Source of the DNA: Polyangiaceae bacterium | GTDB taxonomy: Bacteria; Myxococcota_A; Polyangia; Polyangiales; Polyangiaceae | DNA: 64,000 nt | Assembly: GCA_016712345.1 (NCBI GenBank) | Contig: JADJRH010000001.1 | Span: 2,480,001-2,544,000, forward strand | Reading direction: 5' to 3' | Shown: one piece after another, positions 44,393-54,584 of the stretch | Layout: every line of letters begins with the position of its first letter | How positions within the stretch are numbered: the first letter of the stretch is position 1 | Program-made: the position numbers and the translations under genes | Notes under the pieces: generated by a model | What the model was told of the DNA's origin: nothing | Seen by the model: the letters and a program-made list of their open reading frames with translations, nothing else | Databases searched by the model: none

Positions 44393-45496
44393 TTAGGTGG
44401 CGTCGGTCTGGGTAGGTTTGGGCCGGCGCCGAAGCGGCACAAGCACATCTCCCTGGGGAGCCTCGGGCTGCACCGTGGAATGGTCAATTCCAAGGGTTTC
44501 TTTTACATGACGACTCACCGCGGCGGCCACATCGGTGCCATGAAATCCGCGGGCGATCACCACGTGCACCGTGAGCAGGTCAAACCCCTCTGAAATGGAC
44601 CACACGTGCAGGTCGTGTACATCGGTCACTCCTGGAACACCGCGGATGGATGCTTCCACCCGTGCAATGTCCAAATGTGGAGGTGTACCTTCCATGAGTA
44701 CACGTGCTGTGTCGCGCACGAGTCGAACTCCACTCCACGCCACGAGAAGGCCAATTGCGACGCCGATCACAGGGTCGGCTCGCCACATGTTCAAGGTGAG
44801 AACGAGTACACCTGCGACAATGGCACCCACCGATCCGAGCGCGTCTGAAAGCACATGGGCGAGTGCCGCGCGCGTGTTGGGGTTGTGTTTGCCGGTATGC
44901 AAAATCGCCGCTGAAACAAGGTTTACTCCGAGCCCCAGCGCCGCCGTGATCATCATCGGCGTGCCGTGCACAATGGGTGGGTTTTGCCAGCGGTGCACCG
45001 CTTCAACAACGATCCAAATGGCGGTGAGCGCCAGAAGTGTACCGTTTGCAAATGCCGCCAAAACCTCGGCCCGGCGATACCCATACGTGCTTTGACGCGT
45101 GCGTTGTCTGCGCGCAATTCGCTGCGCAACAAGCGCCAACGCGAGCGCCGCCGCGTCGGCCAACATGTGACCTGCATCGGCCACCAAAGCGAGGCTGTGC
45201 GAGATGAAACCTACCACTGCCTCCACAACCATGAACGAGGCTGTTAGACCAAAAGCCCACGCCAAACGGCGCGTAGGTGTGGCGCGCAGTTCTGCCGCGT
45301 GATCGTGCGAATGGTGGTCATGATCGTGGTCGTGATCATGCCTCGCGTTGTGTACATCTGAATGGGACTTGGCATGATGATCATGCGCATGATCGTGGTG
45401 ACCATGCGCATGATCGTGATCGTGAGTGGGCTCGTGATCGTGAGTATGAGCAGATTTGGGGCCGTGATCGTGGGATATTTGATCGCGGCCGCCCAT
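44393..45496 (-). CDS. CDF-family zinc/cation efflux protein with His-rich N-terminus
   Basis: A protein of 367 residues from ATG 45496, five bases after the thiolase stop. The first ~70 residues are extremely His/Asp-rich (HDHDHDHDHHSHDH), a metal-binding tail. Six transmembrane helices follow with the HD/DD-type metal site residues in VADAGHMLADAAAL and AHVLSDALGS. A cytoplasmic C-terminal ferredoxin-like domain (VTDVHDLHVWSISEGFDLLTVHVVI) is standard for ZitB/CzcD-type exporters of Zn, Cd or Co. Confidence 0.95.
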   Translation of the reverse strand: MGGRDQISHDHGPKSAHTHDHEPTHDHDHAHGHHDHAHDHHAKSHSDVHNARHDHDHDHDHHSHDHAAELRATPTRRLAWAFGLTASFMVVEAVVGFISHSLALVADAGHMLADAAALALALVAQRIARRQRTRQSTYGYRRAEVLAAFANGTLLALTAIWIVVEAVHRWQNPPIVHGTPMMITAALGLGVNLVSAAILHTGKHNPNTRAALAHVLSDALGSVGAIVAGVLVLTLNMWRADPVIGVAIGLLVAWSGVRLVRDTARVLMEGTPPHLDIARVEASIRGVPGVTDVHDLHVWSISEGFDLLTVHVVIARGFHGTDVAAAVSRHVKETLGIDHSTVQPEAPQGDVLVPLRRRPKPTQTDAT

Positions 45497-45501
45497 GGCA
45501 A

Positions 45502-46749
45502 TTACACGCGCTCGATGATTGTCGCGATGCCCATACCGCCGCCGATGCAAAGCGTAATGAGCGCGGTGGACTTGTTGGTGCGCTCCAATTCGTCGAGCGC
45601 CGTGCCGATTAAACAAGCGCCTGTGGCACCGAGCGGATGACCGAGCGCAATGGCACCGCCGTTGACGTTGACCCGGTCGAGATCGATCGACAGCTTGCGC
45701 GCCGTTTGGAGCGGAATGGCGGCAAACGCTTCATTGATCTCCCAAAGGTCAATGTCTTTGGCCACCATTCCAGCCTTTTTCAAGGCTTTTTCTGACGCCG
45801 GAGCCGGCGCTGTGAGCATGATCACAGGCTCGGCACCCCAAGTTGCCACCGCGCGAACGCGAGCGCGCGCTTTGAGGCCGTGAGCCTTTGCGTACTCACT
45901 TGAAGCCACCAAAACCACCGCCGCACCGTCGACAATGCCGCTCGAATTGCCGGCGGTATGAACGTGCTGAATCGCCTTTGCTTCAGGGTATTTTGCGAGC
46001 GCCAACTCATCAAGCGACTCGCCATTTAAACCGAGTTTTGCGGCGCCCATTCCGGCGAAGGCCGGCTCCAGCTTGGTGAGCGCTTCAATGGTTGTTCCGG
46101 CGCGCGGATGTTCGTCCTTATCAAGCAGGGGCTTTCCATCAAGGCTTGTTACTGTGAACAAGCTCTTTGCAAATCGCCCTTCCTTCTGCGCGATTTCGGC
46201 CTTGTGTTGGCTTGCGAGTGCAAACCTGTCCACGTCGTCGCGAGTGAACCCTTCAAGAGTTGCAATTAAGTCTGCCGAGATGCCTTGAGGCACCATTTGA
46301 AGCTTTTTTCGAAGGGCCATGTTGTCGGCGTCAATCCACTCCACGTCGGACCCCATGGGTACACGCGACATGCTCTCGACACCGCCGGCCACCACCAGAT
46401 CTTGTTGACCGCTGAGTACACCCATAACGGCGAAGTTGACCGCTTGAGCACCGGAGCCGCAAAAGCGATTGAGCGTAACGCCCGTGGCGCTGAGCGGCCA
46501 ATCTGCATAAAGCACTGCGTTGCGTGCGACGTTGGCGCCTTGTTCTTTGGCCTGCGTGACGCAGCCGATCACCACGTCTTCAACATCGTCCTTGTTCACC
46601 CCCGACCTGTTTGCGAGATGGTTCAGCGCCTGCGCCAAGATCACCTGGGGGTGCAAGCTGCTGAGCCCGCCCTTGCCGGCTTTTCCGCGGCCTCGCGGCG
46701 TGCGAACGGCATCAATAATCAGGGCTTCTTTGGCTGAGCTAGCGGACAT
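45502..46749 (-). CDS. Acetyl-CoA C-acyltransferase (thiolase)
   Basis: A protein of 415 residues with ATG 46749 and GGAGG 5 bases upstream. All catalytic elements are present: acyl-accepting Cys 97 in TLNRFCGSGAQAV, the His in INEAFAAIPLQ-following ALGHPLGATGA, and the second Cys in TLCIGGGMGIATII. The sequence is of the FadA/degradative type (NGGAIALGHPLGATG; VRTPRGRGKAGKGGLSSLHP). It degrades 3-ketoacyl-CoA. It is immediately upstream of the CDF exporter gene and probably in one transcript with it, though the functions are unrelated. Confidence 0.95.
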   Translation of the reverse strand: MSASSAKEALIIDAVRTPRGRGKAGKGGLSSLHPQVILAQALNHLANRSGVNKDDVEDVVIGCVTQAKEQGANVARNAVLYADWPLSATGVTLNRFCGSGAQAVNFAVMGVLSGQQDLVVAGGVESMSRVPMGSDVEWIDADNMALRKKLQMVPQGISADLIATLEGFTRDDVDRFALASQHKAEIAQKEGRFAKSLFTVTSLDGKPLLDKDEHPRAGTTIEALTKLEPAFAGMGAAKLGLNGESLDELALAKYPEAKAIQHVHTAGNSSGIVDGAAVVLVASSEYAKAHGLKARARVRAVATWGAEPVIMLTAPAPASEKALKKAGMVAKDIDLWEINEAFAAIPLQTARKLSIDLDRVNVNGGAIALGHPLGATGACLIGTALDELERTNKSTALITLCIGGGMGIATIIERV

Positions 46750-46959
46750 GGAACCTCCAAGGGCCGGGCTTTAGCACAAGGACCGCGGGGGCGAAGGGCG
46801 TTTGTTTTCGCGCTCGTCTGAGGCGGCCCGCAAAAAAAAATAATTTTTTTGAGGGAGGCGGGGAGGTGCTCCGACCGGGGGGCAATCAACGCATCAACTT
46901 CTCGGCGGCGCACCGCGGACGCTCGAACGGGAGGTTTTCGACAACAAAAGGAACGAACT
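46750..46959. other. Divergent intergenic region upstream of rhs
   Basis: No gene. A 19-base A/T tract, AAAAAAAAATAATTTTTTT (about 46832-46850), with complementary 7-bp arms, lies about 110 bp before the rhs start and is an outlier in base composition; it could be an UP-element-like or bending sequence, or a bidirectional terminator hairpin. AAGGA precedes the rhs ATG by about 8 bases. Confidence 0.4.
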
Positions 46960-49900
46960 ATGCGTATTCGAAAATGGCATAAGTTTCGACGTGCAGCTTT
47001 GCCCACAATGTTGGTCACAGCGGCGGCGATCACATGCAATCTATTGCCCCACAGTCAAACGGCCCTTGCGGACTCCAATCCGCCCGGAGCGCCGGCTCCT
47101 TCGCCTCTGTCTTGGCCTTCGGAAAACCCGATAGTAGAAACCCAAGGTGTTGGTTATCTACCCGGCGGAGGCTCTGTCAGCCCGGCGGGTGATTACCGAT
47201 ACAACCTACCCATTGACGCGCCCGACGGTCGCGCCGGAAAAGCACCAAACCTCGCACTCGGATATTCAAGCCGAGGAGGCAACGGCCTGCTCGGCGTGGG
47301 ATGGTCGGTAGCGTATGGTGGCTCTACAATCAGTCGCTGCCACAAGACCTTCAATATCGACGGTCTCGCGGACGCGCCCAATTACGGAGCCGATGACGCC
47401 ATTTGTTTGGATGGTCAGCGACTCATCAAGGTGAACGCGGCCCCACCGATGGCGGAAGGTGCAGAGTACCGCACCTACCGTGACAGCTTTACAAAAGTGG
47501 TTGCCCACGCGGGTCAAAACGAGGCCGCCGCCTGGTTTGAGGTATTCGGCAAAGATGGTAGCGTTCGTGTGTACACGCCGCTGTACGCAAAACGCCTCAC
47601 CGCGGTGCTGGATGATACTGAACCGGGTGTGCCCAACACCGTCGCCGCAGTGTGGGTATTAACAGAGGAGCGAGATCGAGACGGCAACGCGATCTTGTAC
47701 AACTACGAACAAGAACCGGACGCCGCCGCACCGTACTCGTTTGAATATCGAATTGCGTCGATTGAGTACACAGCAAAAAGAGACAGTTCTGGCAACCTAG
47801 AAAAGCTGCCGCAACGCAAAGTTCTTTTCGAGTACTCACAAACCCGTCCAGACCCCTCGTTTGGCTATGAAAGTGGGGTTCGCAGCGCGGTCACAAAACG
47901 ACTTGACCGCATCAAGCTCCTCGCCCCCAACCCTTTCACCCAAGAAGTGATTGGACGTTACGAGCTGGTGTACGAACAAGGTCAAGACCGAACGTACCTT
48001 GAAGCCGTTCACCGGTACGATGCATCAGGTCAGGTTCGTTTGTGGGAACGCTCGTTTGAGTGGGCCCACGTTGGCGAGCCGCAGTTTCAGGTTTCTGAAC
48101 CTGCCCAGCTGACGGGGGCATTTCACGAAGGGTTGCCCGTCTTGTTTGACGCCGACAACGACGGCAAACAAGACCTCCTTTTGGATGGTAAGTTCTGCCG
48201 GAGCACCGCAGGATCTTCCACACCGTTTAACACCTGCATCTCGGGTGCTGCGACGGTAGGCATGTCGGGCAGACCCATTGACGTGGACGTCAACGGCAAA
48301 ACCGACATCCTCGGAAACAAAGGCAGCGGCTTGTTCTATCACACCTGGAACAGTGCCACTGACACGTTTGAACCTACCTTCTACGGTGTTGCTCCAACCA
48401 CCAACTTGATTGACGCGAACGGTGATGGGTTGCCCGACGCGTTTGTGGTGGTTCCCATCCCCAACCCCATCGACGACAACGACGGTCAGTGGGCACTCCG
48501 CCTCAATACCGGCACCGGTCTCGGACTGCCCATGACACCCGCTACGCCCGTGCCCGTTCGCCTCTACCAGCGCAAGCAGGTAGCAGCCGACCTGAACGGG
48601 GATGGACGAGGTGAACTCCACTCGGGATTTCACCCGAGTGACGAGCCACCCAACGAGTGCGCAAACCATCCCACTCCCCCGTGGGAATACGCTGCGGTGG
48701 GGTTGACCGATGGAAACACAATGTTCCACCGCGTGTACACACCGCAGGGATCGCCGTGCACAAAGATGTTCATCGACATCAATCACGATGGGTTGGAAGA
48801 TCAACTCATTATTACCGGGCAGAATTCATCGGTCCGATACAACACCGGAACACGATTTCTTCCCATTGAACCGTTTGACTTGGGAGAAGTAATCTACCCT
48901 CGTCTTGGTAAACACGATCTGGAGCCCGTGGACGTGAACGGCGACGGCCGCACGGACATGATCTCCACAAAAGAAGCGTCGGTATTGCAGGGTCAGGATC
49001 ACCTGCCCAACACGTACCTCCACCTGCGTCAACAAAACGGATTTGTTCGTTTTGACCTGGGTGCCGCGCCGTACAACATCCCCGCCTACGATCCCCAAGA
49101 TTTTCCTCCCCACCAGGAGAATCAAAGCCCGATTGTCAAGCCCGCGGATGTGAACGGCGACGGCCTTATCGACCTGGTTGTCGTCATTCGGGATCGCGCA
49201 GCCAACACGTCCAAGGTGCGCGTTCTTACCCAAGAATGGCAACCTCGGGATGTGATCGTGGGAGTTTGGGACGAACCCGGAACCTCACCTCGTGAGTCCG
49301 TTTTCTATAGTCCCTTCCCATCCGACTCGCCTACCCTTTCAGACTGCGCCTACCCAGTGCGCTGTCTTCGCGGTGGGATGACCGTTGCCCGTGAACACTG
49401 GATGTATCGTCAAGATGTACCCAGTGCTGTGCGGCGCACCGCTTACCAATTTGACGACGCCCGAACAGAAGTCCGCGGACGCGGCATGCTCGGGTTTGGC
49501 ACCATGCGGACAATGGACCTCGACTCGTTCGCGGAAACCATTGTCCAATTCCACAACGACGAAAGCGTCGGAGGCCTCTACCCATTCGCGGGAATGCCCC
49601 ACGACACATGGCGCATCACCCCCATTCTGCGAACCGATACCGAGCCTACCGGTGGGGTGCTTCTACCCGCGGCAGGTGCTCGAATTACCGCGCGCGTCGT
49701 TCATACCCATCACGAGTATGAACTGCGTTATACAAACATGGGCCTTACCCACGCGGTGTTTCCCGGCGAGGAAGAGGCCCAAGAATGGGAACAACACGTA
49801 GCCATCTCTACCGTTGGCAACACTCTTCTGAACGACGGAAGCGCCACGTTGCCGCGGGTAACCCACCGCGCGTGGAACTTTGACGACTTTGGCAATACCC

Positions 49901-52900
49901 TCTTTTCGTCAGAATGGGCCGATGACGGGGACATTTGCCAAACGTTTTCTACCGTTCAAAACGACACAGCAAACTGGCTTTTGGGGTTGGTGCAGTCTAC
50001 CGCGGTCACCTGCAACAAATTGGGCAACCCATTGCCCGAGCCACGCCTCCAAACCTTTACATACAATGCCAAGGGTCAACTTGAAACAACGGTTGTAGAG
50101 CCCAATCACCCGGCGCTTTCTACCACCACCACAGTTGACCGAAACAGCGACGGTCTGGTGATTAAAACCACTGTTTCGGCTGCGGGTGAACAGCCGCGTA
50201 TTGTCCACATCGCCTACGACGACGAGGGGGTTTACGCCCGCGCCACCTGGAACACCCTCGGGCATTACAACCGTCAACTCATCCATCCCGCGCTCGGCGT
50301 TCCGGTGGTTGCCCAGGCACCCAACGGAACTCAAATTCGCTACCGCTACGACGGGTTTGGTCGCATTCGCGAAACCATTCCCGACGACGGGCCCAGCCGC
50401 ACTATTTCTTACCAACAGGCGCCCATGGAGCCTTGGGCGATTGAAACGGTAGAAGTACGCCAAGAAGGCGGCGAAACGCACACGATCAGTGACGAATTTG
50501 GCCGTGTGATGACCACCGCCACCACGGGGTTTGACGGGCAGATGGTGAACAGCAAAGTCACCTACAACCTGTTTGGCCAAACCACAAAGGCCTTCCGCCC
50601 CGCGATTGGTCAAGCCCCCACGGTGTACACATCCACCGTGTTTGACACGTTGGGCCGCACCGTCACCGTCACTGAGCCCAACGGCGCGGTGACAGAAAAT
50701 GCGTACACAATGTTTGAAACGGTCACCACCGATGCGGAGGGCAATCAAACAAAGAATGTGCGCGACATGAACAATCGCCCCGTGTTTTCTGCCAATATGG
50801 TAAACGGCCAATGGGTAGGTATCACCTACCTGTACGGCGAGTTTAGTCAACTTGTTGACGCCGTGGATCCGGTTGGAAACATTGTTCACACCGAATATGA
50901 CAAACTCGGTCGCCGCATTGCCCTTTCAGACCCCGACCGCGGTCTGACAACCTGGGAGCACAACCCCTTTGGGGAAGTGGTTGTTGAAACCGACGCCCTC
51001 GGTGACAGCCTGACACTCGTCCGCGACGTGCTCGGCCGAGTGATCGCTTCTACCCATGACCTGAACGGTGTTACCACGTTTGCCTACGACGGTGCGGGCG
51101 CGCCTGAACAACTGGGCAAACTCACCTCCGCCACAAGCCCCGACGGCGTGACAATGGCGTACGAATACGACGCATTTGGCCGCAACACGCGCACCATCTG
51201 GACAGTCCTCGGAACGCAAACCTACGACATCGCGCGCGAGTACGATTTGTACAGCCGCCTTTCGATGCTTCGCTACCCTGAAGTGCCGGGCCGACAGCCG
51301 TTTACAGCTCAATACGAGTACAACGCCTTTGGCTATGGCCACCGCGTCAACGATGCGACTGACCGCGAGAACCCGCTGCCTTTGTGGGAACTCACCGGTC
51401 GAAACGCCGATGGCATGATGACCACAAGCAACGTGGCCAACGGCGTTGGCGAAAGCCGCATGTATGACCCTGCCACCGGCCGCCTCTACCATGTGGAAGC
51501 CGTGAAAAACGGCTCCGCACTCTACTCGATGGACTATACCCGCGACCTGACGGGCAACATTGTCACCCGGGTAGACAACGCCCTGAGTGTACCTCGCACC
51601 GAATCTTTCGCTTACGACGAACTTGACCGTCTCACCCATTGGGGACTGACGTTTGAGGGCGAACCGCGCGAAGTTTCGTACACCTACGACGTGATTGGCA
51701 ACCTCACGACCATTGACCATGCCGGTCTTTTGGAAACCCATACCCACGGCATTGTGCAAGGCAGTCAAGTAGGCATGCCCCACGCTCTCGCCTCACGCGC
51801 CAAGGGCAGTCAGGTATTCACCTATACCTACGACGCCCGCGGCCGCCAACTCACCGGCGACGGACGCGAAATCGCCTGGAAACCGTTTGACCTACCCGCG
51901 CACATCTTCCAAGCCGGAAGCGTACACACCTTCCGCTACGACGCGTTTGGCAAACGCATTCGCAAACAAACAATCACCGGTGGAGTTGCCACCTCCACCA
52001 CCGACACCATCGGCGGAATTTACGAACGCCGAGCCGTAGCGGGCGCGCCCATTGAACACGTGTTTTACGTGAACGGAAGTGATGGACCCGTCGCCCAAAT
52101 TGTGTACAATGAGGCCACCGGCGTAGACGAAACGCTTTACCTCCACGGTGAAGCGCTCGGCTCTGTCGGCCTGGTCACTGACAACCAGGGGGTAGAAACC
52201 GAACGCACCTTCTTCGACCCATTCGGCGAAAAAGTCAAAGACTCAGGCGATGCCATGTCGCCCCTGCTGGGTGACGTAAAACTCGGCTTTACAGGTCATC
52301 GCCACGACGACGACCTCGGCCTCATCAACATGATAGGCCGCATCTACAGTCCTGTCCAAAAGCGGTTTTTGTCCACCGATCCCCTGATCAGCGACCCGTT
52401 TTTTGGTCAGAGTTACAACCGGTATAGCTATGTGGTGAATAACCCGCTGCGCTATACTGACCCTACTGGGTATCAACAGGCGCCTCCTTCCGCCGGTGGA
52501 AACCACACATGTGACAAAGGCAGGGGCATGCAGGTCTGTCCTATTACGGTCGGGCCTGATCAGCCGGCTGCTGGTCCAGAGCCGGCGTCTGAACCCAAAC
52601 CTGTAACGGAACCCAAGGTAGACGACACGGGGTCAACTCCCGTAGTTGTTCCTCCGAGTCCCGTAGTCACTCCACCCGGACCGCCCGGTCCGCCTCCACC
52701 CCCTCCTCCGCCTCCACCCCCGCCGGGGCCTGAAGCGAAAAAGACGTGGTTTGACATCTTCGGTCGAATGGCATGGGGAGCGGGTAAACAACTGGTGTCA
52801 ACTTCTGCGCCGGTGGTGATGTACAAGACGGTTCGGCGCAGTGCGGAGTTGGTCACGCTGTCGACCCGGAACGTGGTGGCCGGTGAGTTCAGTTTAGCCG

Positions 52901-53421
52901 CCTACCAGATTCTCGAAATACCGCACGAGGCCGCGAAGAACGCGGCGGGTATCGTTACGGGGCCTGTGAAGGCTGTGTTATCGCTGCCTGCGACAATTCA
53001 GACGGTGTCAGATCCCAAGGCCGACCCTGAAGACCGCGGCGCGGCAGCGGTACAGGCGGTACAAGCCATTGCGACGGTGGCACTTGCCGTGGCGGGCGCT
53101 GCCGGTGGGAAAGGAAGTGGCTCACCGAAAGCCGGCGGCGGTGGAGGCAGGGCCGGCCGAGTATCAAATCCACTCAAACCAGACCCAACCGCCGGTGGTG
53201 CTCACTCGACGTTTAAGAGCGACCCCAATAGCGGCAAGGTGACCGGTTATGCTGAGTGGTCGCCCAATTCGAGAAATCCGACGGGATTCGATCTGGTGAA
53301 AAGGGTAGATACGCAGTATGCCTCCCCGCATGTGCACCATGGAGTGCCGACGCCTCATGTACATGAGAAGTCCGCGCCAGACGGTATCCGCCCAGCCACT
53401 CCCGATGAACTGCCCAAATAG
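46960..53421 (+). CDS. Secreted SpvB/FG-GAP/Rhs polymorphic toxin (expressed locus)
   Basis: A protein of 2153 residues with a Sec signal peptide (AALPTMLVTAAAITCNLL, cleavage near ALA-DS). Residues ~55-390 are SpvB-like (YNLPIDAPDGRAGKAPNLAL, GNGLLGVGWSV). Residues ~395-740 contain calcium-type FG-GAP motifs (DADNDGKQDLLL, DVNGDGRTDMIS, DVNGDGLIDLVV). Residues ~1030-1840 are YD/Rhs repeats that end in the core FLSTDPLISDPFFGQSYNRY and TDPTGY. A Pro-run linker (PPPPPPPPPPPP), a hydrophobic pre-toxin region (~1927-2051), a Gly-rich hinge and a toxin tip (~2076-2152; AHSTFKSDPNSGKVTGYAEW, VPTPHVHEKS, RPATPDELP) follow. The tip resembles the 'polymorphic toxin type 24' family. No T6SS or CdiB gene is present. 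Confidence 0.9.
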   Translation: MRIRKWHKFRRAALPTMLVTAAAITCNLLPHSQTALADSNPPGAPAPSPLSWPSENPIVETQGVGYLPGGGSVSPAGDYRYNLPIDAPDGRAGKAPNLALGYSSRGGNGLLGVGWSVAYGGSTISRCHKTFNIDGLADAPNYGADDAICLDGQRLIKVNAAPPMAEGAEYRTYRDSFTKVVAHAGQNEAAAWFEVFGKDGSVRVYTPLYAKRLTAVLDDTEPGVPNTVAAVWVLTEERDRDGNAILYNYEQEPDAAAPYSFEYRIASIEYTAKRDSSGNLEKLPQRKVLFEYSQTRPDPSFGYESGVRSAVTKRLDRIKLLAPNPFTQEVIGRYELVYEQGQDRTYLEAVHRYDASGQVRLWERSFEWAHVGEPQFQVSEPAQLTGAFHEGLPVLFDADNDGKQDLLLDGKFCRSTAGSSTPFNTCISGAATVGMSGRPIDVDVNGKTDILGNKGSGLFYHTWNSATDTFEPTFYGVAPTTNLIDANGDGLPDAFVVVPIPNPIDDNDGQWALRLNTGTGLGLPMTPATPVPVRLYQRKQVAADLNGDGRGELHSGFHPSDEPPNECANHPTPPWEYAAVGLTDGNTMFHRVYTPQGSPCTKMFIDINHDGLEDQLIITGQNSSVRYNTGTRFLPIEPFDLGEVIYPRLGKHDLEPVDVNGDGRTDMISTKEASVLQGQDHLPNTYLHLRQQNGFVRFDLGAAPYNIPAYDPQDFPPHQENQSPIVKPADVNGDGLIDLVVVIRDRAANTSKVRVLTQEWQPRDVIVGVWDEPGTSPRESVFYSPFPSDSPTLSDCAYPVRCLRGGMTVAREHWMYRQDVPSAVRRTAYQFDDARTEVRGRGMLGFGTMRTMDLDSFAETIVQFHNDESVGGLYPFAGMPHDTWRITPILRTDTEPTGGVLLPAAGARITARVVHTHHEYELRYTNMGLTHAVFPGEEEAQEWEQHVAISTVGNTLLNDGSATLPRVTHRAWNFDDFGNTLFSSEWADDGDICQTFSTVQNDTANWLLGLVQSTAVTCNKLGNPLPEPRLQTFTYNAKGQLETTVVEPNHPALSTTTTVDRNSDGLVIKTTVSAAGEQPRIVHIAYDDEGVYARATWNTLGHYNRQLIHPALGVPVVAQAPNGTQIRYRYDGFGRIRETIPDDGPSRTISYQQAPMEPWAIETVEVRQEGGETHTISDEFGRVMTTATTGFDGQMVNSKVTYNLFGQTTKAFRPAIGQAPTVYTSTVFDTLGRTVTVTEPNGAVTENAYTMFETVTTDAEGNQTKNVRDMNNRPVFSANMVNGQWVGITYLYGEFSQLVDAVDPVGNIVHTEYDKLGRRIALSDPDRGLTTWEHNPFGEVVVETDALGDSLTLVRDVLGRVIASTHDLNGVTTFAYDGAGAPEQLGKLTSATSPDGVTMAYEYDAFGRNTRTIWTVLGTQTYDIAREYDLYSRLSMLRYPEVPGRQPFTAQYEYNAFGYGHRVNDATDRENPLPLWELTGRNADGMMTTSNVANGVGESRMYDPATGRLYHVEAVKNGSALYSMDYTRDLTGNIVTRVDNALSVPRTESFAYDELDRLTHWGLTFEGEPREVSYTYDVIGNLTTIDHAGLLETHTHGIVQGSQVGMPHALASRAKGSQVFTYTYDARGRQLTGDGREIAWKPFDLPAHIFQAGSVHTFRYDAFGKRIRKQTITGGVATSTTDTIGGIYERRAVAGAPIEHVFYVNGSDGPVAQIVYNEATGVDETLYLHGEALGSVGLVTDNQGVETERTFFDPFGEKVKDSGDAMSPLLGDVKLGFTGHRHDDDLGLINMIGRIYSPVQKRFLSTDPLISDPFFGQSYNRYSYVVNNPLRYTDPTGYQQAPPSAGGNHTCDKGRGMQVCPITVGPDQPAAGPEPASEPKPVTEPKVDDTGSTPVVVPPSPVVTPPGPPGPPPPPPPPPPPPGPEAKKTWFDIFGRMAWGAGKQLVSTSAPVVMYKTVRRSAELVTLSTRNVVAGEFSLAAYQILEIPHEAAKNAAGIVTGPVKAVLSLPATIQTVSDPKADPEDRGAAAVQAVQAIATVALAVAGAAGGKGSGSPKAGGGGGRAGRVSNPLKPDPTAGGAHSTFKSDPNSGKVTGYAEWSPNSRNPTGFDLVKRVDTQYASPHVHHGVPTPHVHEKSAPDGIRPATPDELPK

Positions 53422-53437
53422 ACAGATAGGTGAAGCG

Positions 53438-53824
53438 ATGTACAGAATCACATTGGTCGTTGATGAGCATTACGGGGAAAAGGTGTTGACTCTTGCTCGT
53501 GGCACTTATGTGTGGCTTGTTGAGTCAATCGAAAATGACCTATGGGCCAAGCGATATTGGGATCGAACGACTGCCAACGAAGATCCGCTCCTACATGGAG
53601 TCACGACGTTCAGACGCTTGGAAGGGGAGAGCATTGATGCGTTGATAGTCAGGCTGATTGAGTTAATCGATGAGCATCACGGAGAGGTAGCCCATGAACC
53701 TGAATGGTCCGAGATTGACGTGATTGGTGCGCCTGCCTCTCCAGGCGTTATCGAAGCAGCCGGCAATTACGGCGTCGATAGGTGCGAGGAGTTTGCCGGC
53801 GGATTTCGTTTGTCTCGCAACTGA
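53438..53824 (+). CDS. Putative immunity protein for the resident Rhs tip
   Basis: A small acidic protein of 128 residues (MYRITLVVDEHYGEKVLTLA) starting 16 bases after the rhs stop with AGGTGAAG upstream. No known family could be named. The position directly behind the toxin tip, the size and the acidity fit an immunity protein. A conserved hairpin pair follows it, as after the other cassettes. Confidence 0.7.
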   Translation: MYRITLVVDEHYGEKVLTLARGTYVWLVESIENDLWAKRYWDRTTANEDPLLHGVTTFRRLEGESIDALIVRLIELIDEHHGEVAHEPEWSEIDVIGAPASPGVIEAAGNYGVDRCEEFAGGFRLSRN

Positions 53825-53893
53825 TCACATCACTCGCCCGATCCGCGCTCGGCTTCGCGTCACGCGCGGATGCGGCGAACTTGCAACAGAACA

Positions 53894-53968
53894 AAGGGTG
53901 CGGTGTGCAACGCACTGCGCCCCGCGTGATGGGTAGGTTCCCATCGTCCGCTTTATCAACCTACCCAT
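53894..53968 (+). repeat. Cassette 3' boundary: two successive hairpins (copy A)
   Basis: First hairpin GGGTGCGGTGTGCAACGCAC followed by TGCGCCCC. Second: ATGGGTAGGTT (53929-53939) pairs perfectly with AACCTACCCAT (53958-53968), an 11-bp stem with an 18-base loop. Homologous copies follow the other toxin-immunity pairs. Confidence 0.75.
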
Positions 53969-54408
53969 CCGCCGCTTTTGACTCTACCCGCCTCAGCAGC
54001 GTCTCAAAAACGCTCTACTCACCACCTACCCACTACCCAACTGCCACCTACCCATTCGGTGGCTCCCTCCGGCCACGCGCAGAAGCGAGCGTGCGAGCGC
54101 CGAGCATGGCCCACTGGTGGAAAGCGAGGAGGGGGTGACTGCTCGCACCGAGGCGGTAAGGCGAAACGACGTGCAGCGCCCCTGGACGTTTTTGCAAGGA
54201 AAGGCGAGGCGGCGGTCCGACAGATCTACCCGCCCCAGACACCCAGTACAGATTCCACCTGACTGGCATCCACCATGCTGCTGGTCGGACCGTATAAAGC
54301 CGAGCCCCAGATGGCGCGCGGCGCGTCGGCTTGAGCCGGACCGCCGCAGGGCGAGCAGTCCACCCCCGATGAGCCCTTGGAGGGAGCGGGGCGCGCGAAA
54401 GCGCGACC
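53969..54408 (+). repeat. Long intergenic leader preceding spare cassette 1
   Basis: It starts with CTACCCA-rich spacers, then a conserved block (about 54053-54115, GGTGGCTCCCTCCGGCCACG...GAGCATGG), a variable middle (about 54116-54382), and a conserved 3' block with the GNRA-capped hairpin CGCGCGAAAGCGCG ending at the GTG of the cassette. The same long form precedes cassette 4; cassettes 2 and 3 have a short form without the middle. No gene is visible. Confidence 0.7.
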
Positions 54409-54525
54409 GTGGGAGGCAGCCCTGCCCAAGTTGTGTATAATGAAGCCACCGGCGTAGACGAAACGCTTTACCTCCACAGTGAAGCGCTCGGTTCTGTCGG
54501 CCTGGTCACTGACAACCAGGGGTAG
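54409..54525 (+). pseudogene. Frameshifted 5' end of spare Rhs cassette 1
   Basis: The frame from GTG 54409 (same start and sequence as cassettes 2-4) runs into TAG 54523-54525 because the G-run reads CCAGGGGTAG with four Gs; the main rhs and the three other cassettes have five. Downstream codons stay intact in the shifted frame. The cassette therefore cannot be translated from this start as it stands. Confidence 0.85.
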
Positions 54526-54584
54526 AAACCGAACGCACCTTCTTCGACCCATTCGGCGAAAAAGTCAAAGACTCAGGCGATGCC

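Noticed and set aside
46960..53421. Contact-dependent inhibition (CdiA) or a T6SS-delivered Rhs
   Set aside because: There is a Sec signal and SpvB/FG-GAP architecture, without CdiB, haemagglutinin repeats, PAAR or VgrG.
46960..53421. Insecticidal Tc toxin B component
   Set aside because: SpvB and Rhs parts are similar, but there are no TcA or TcC partners, and the tip is followed by an immunity gene.
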